7,846 nucleotides of DNA from contig JAQVWU010000123.1 of NCBI GenBank assembly GCA_028709565.1, positions 1 through 7,846 of the forward strand, read 5' to 3'. The stretch is from Eubacteriales bacterium (GTDB taxonomy: Bacteria; Bacillota; Clostridia; Oscillospirales; CAG-272). Under the pieces are notes generated by a model. The model did not search any database. It was given only the letters and a program-made list of their open reading frames with translations, and was not told where the DNA came from. Below, piece after piece: positions 6,900 to 7,846 of this stretch; the first letter of the stretch is position 1, and every line of letters starts with the position of its first letter. The translations under genes and the position numbers were made by a program.

Positions 6900-7692
6900 A
6901 GTAGTTACTGTACAGTCAAAAGTTTTTTAAAAAAGATAACCCATTCGAGTGATTTTATGATATCCTAATAGTTACCACACAAAAAAGGATGAAAATCACC
7001 GAAGGGTTATCTGATGGTTAGTATACCATACTTTGCGGTGATTGTACATACAAAATGTTTGATTATATTGAAAAAAATTTGAATAACTTTAAATCCTGTT
7101 TTACCAGAAATGCTGCGTTCCAGTGGTTTGTTATTGTTATCGTAGGACTTATGATCCGTTCCGATAAACTCGGAACAACGTCCATTATTCGTGACCTTGC
7201 TTTAGATCCTAAGCTTTATGAAACGATTAATCATTTCTTCCGTGCCTGCTCCTGGAACCTTGAAGCAATAAAACAAAAGTGGTTTGAGATCGTAGCTTCC
7301 GCCGCTCCGCTTTATAAAGAAAATGGTTACACTATTTTAATAGGCGACGGTGTAAAGCAAGCAAAAAAAGGCAAACATATGCCGTGAGTGAAGAAACTAT
7401 TTCAGGAATCCGAAAACTCTTCAAAACCGGAATATATCTTCGGTCATATGTTCGGCGATATCGGTGTTCTCGCAGGCAGTATTTCCAAATGGTTCTGTAT
7501 CCCGCTGCATATCAACCTTCAAGATGGTATCCAGACTATTCATACCTGGGAAACAAAGGAGGAACATCCCGCGACGCATGTTGTCCGGATGATTGAAAAC
7601 AGTTATGAAGCCGCTAAAACATTCGGCAAATCACTCCTGTTGCTTGACCGTTACTTTCTCTCTGTCCCTGCATTGAAACGATTAGAACGGAA
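6900..7692 (+). mobile_element. Decayed IS4-like insertion sequence remnant, right part missing
   Basis: This stretch carries a transposase pseudogene and, upstream, a leader rich in palindromes. The left boundary is not defined: no matching terminal repeat can be found because the right end of the element has been lost. It is set near the ACTGTACAGT palindrome. The right limit is where the transposase stops resembling its family and a TGTC sequence begins (7693). The element sits directly downstream of the GH18 gene without disrupting it. Confidence 0.6.
6935..7011. repeat. Long imperfect inverted repeat in the transposase leader
   Basis: The left arm (6935-6966) begins GATAACCC and continues through TTCG, GTGATTTT and ATCCT. 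The right arm (6986-7011) is its reverse complement with a few single-base bulges, running AGGAT, AAAATCAC, CGAA, GGGTTATC. The loop is 19 bases (6967-6985). Transcribed RNA would fold into a hairpin with roughly 24 paired bases. It lies 43 bases before the transposase start. It may block read-through from flanking genes or hold transposase translation low. It could also be part of an element end. Confidence 0.8.
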
Positions 7693-7729
7693 TGTCAACA
7701 CTTTTTCGGACAATTTTTTAAGACAGTGA
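7055..7729 (+). pseudogene. IS4-like DDE transposase, broken by an in-frame stop and truncated
   Basis: One reading frame runs from ATG 7055 to TGA 7727-7729 but is interrupted by TGA at 7385-7387, after KGKHMP and before VKKLFQESENSSK. The frame is the same on both sides, so this is a nonsense change and not a frameshift. From memory of this family a Gly codon normally stands there, consistent with GGA to TGA. The first catalytic aspartate is in LIGDGVKQ (Asp98). The second is in LLLLDRYFLS (Asp198, counting the stop as a position). The part carrying the final glutamate is absent: after VPALKRLER the sequence becomes unrelated, near 7692, and the last dozen codons to 7729 are foreign. The start fits the family N-terminus (MFDYIEKNL) but no ribosome binding site is visible, as is common for transposases. 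The gene cannot make a working enzyme. Confidence 0.85.
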
Positions 7730-7734
7730 TTTTT

Positions 7735-7752
7735 GCAGTAGTAGCAGTAGTG
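7735..7752. repeat. Short tandem repeat, two 9-base units
   Basis: GCAGTAGTA (7735-7743) is followed directly by GCAGTAGTG (7744-7752). It lies between the possible element end and the hairpin at 7752-7804. It may be part of a subterminal binding site or simply chance. Confidence 0.5.
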
Positions 7753-7804
7753 ATGTGGGAAGGGTGTGTAAACTCCCGCAGGAGTTTTCCACGCTTTCCA
7801 CATC
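7752..7804. repeat. Long imperfect hairpin near the window end
   Basis: GATGTGG (7752-7758) pairs with CCACATC (7798-7804). The inner arms AAACTCC and GGAGTTT form a perfect 7-bp stem around a CGCA tetraloop, and the intervening bases pair imperfectly. On the minus strand it starts exactly at the possible TAG stop at 7804-7806. No T run follows on either strand, so it is not a standard intrinsic terminator. Confidence 0.65.
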
Positions 7805-7846
7805 TAAGCCGCGAGCTCCGTCAGCAGCCGGGCATATTCTCTTGGC
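7804..7846 (-). CDS. Possible C-terminal end of a minus-strand gene of the second element
   Basis: On the minus strand one frame reads PREYARLLTELAA and then TAG, entering from beyond the window. It is charged and Leu/Ala-rich like the tail of a helical protein, and the stop sits at the foot of a hairpin. Only 13 residues are visible, and another minus-strand frame is also open here for longer, so this may not be a gene. If real, it probably belongs to the mobile element whose end begins near 7693. Confidence 0.25.
   Translation of the reverse strand, partial: PREYARLLTELAA

Larger units (their letters stand above)
7693..7846. mobile_element. Probable end of a second inserted element
   Basis: The transposase reading frame loses family similarity at the point where TGTCAACA begins (7693). 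TGTC...GACA at 7693-7712 is the kind of terminal sequence seen in several IS families, including IS21- and IS3-like elements. A further GACA follows at 7722-7725, then a 9-base tandem repeat, a long hairpin and a possible minus-strand reading-frame end. The family cannot be named from what is visible, and the other end lies outside the window. Confidence 0.45.

Noticed and set aside
7385..7387. TGA recoded as an amino acid (alternative genetic code)
   Set aside because: TGA ends the kinase and the GH18 protein exactly at their expected C-termini, so it functions as a stop in this genome.
7384..7596. A 70-residue frame overlapping the transposase
   Set aside because: It is a shifted frame of the transposase, whose own frame continues after the TGA with conserved residues.
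1..7846. CRISPR array, tRNA or rRNA genes, phage defence genes
   Set aside because: No regularly spaced repeats, no cloverleaf or rRNA-like sequence, and every intact gene has an ordinary metabolic, transport, surface or spore assignment.

Overview
The window looks like a chromosomal segment of an endospore-forming, anaerobic member of the Bacillota, most likely an uncultured Clostridia lineage. Four things point there: a lipoprotein sugar-binding protein of a type common in gut Clostridia, a CotH-kinase protein with a Listeria-Bacteroides repeat, a LysM plus GH18 enzyme of the spore-associated YaaH/SleL type, and near-consensus sigma-A promoters with GGAGG-like ribosome binding sites. GC content is moderate by eye. 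TGA is used as a normal stop by at least two intact genes, so the standard bacterial code applies. The species assignment is inference.

Layout, left to right. (1) Positions 1-2056, minus strand: a secreted CotH-kinase-family surface protein, cut at its C-terminus by the window edge. (2) Positions 2057-2261: a divergent control region with one good sigma-A-type promoter in each direction. (3) Positions 2262-3710, plus strand: an extracellular sugar-binding lipoprotein with no transporter permease beside it. (4) Positions 3723-3753: a perfect 12-bp hairpin serving as a two-way terminator between convergent genes. (5) Positions 5392-3761, minus strand: a two-gene operon, deoC then a ribokinase-family kinase, driven by a fully consensus TTGACA-17-TATAAT promoter. 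(6) Positions 5574-6854, plus strand: a LysM-LysM-GH18 protein without a signal peptide, preceded by a candidate sporulation (sigma-E-like) promoter. (7) From about 6900 to the end: mobile DNA. It holds an IS4-like DDE transposase gene broken by a stop codon and cut off near 7692, preceded by a striking long inverted repeat. What appears to be the end of a second element follows, with another long hairpin.

The deoC-kinase pair forms a plausible short pathway: a pentose or deoxypentose is phosphorylated, and deoxyribose 5-phosphate is split to glyceraldehyde 3-phosphate and acetaldehyde. The CotH protein and the binding lipoprotein are both exported and share a regulatory region, but nothing shows that they work together. 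The right end is a decayed, probably nested insertion site. I did not find a clearly new multi-gene system. The most unusual signals are the transposase leader inverted repeat, the nested element junction and the putative sporulation promoter.
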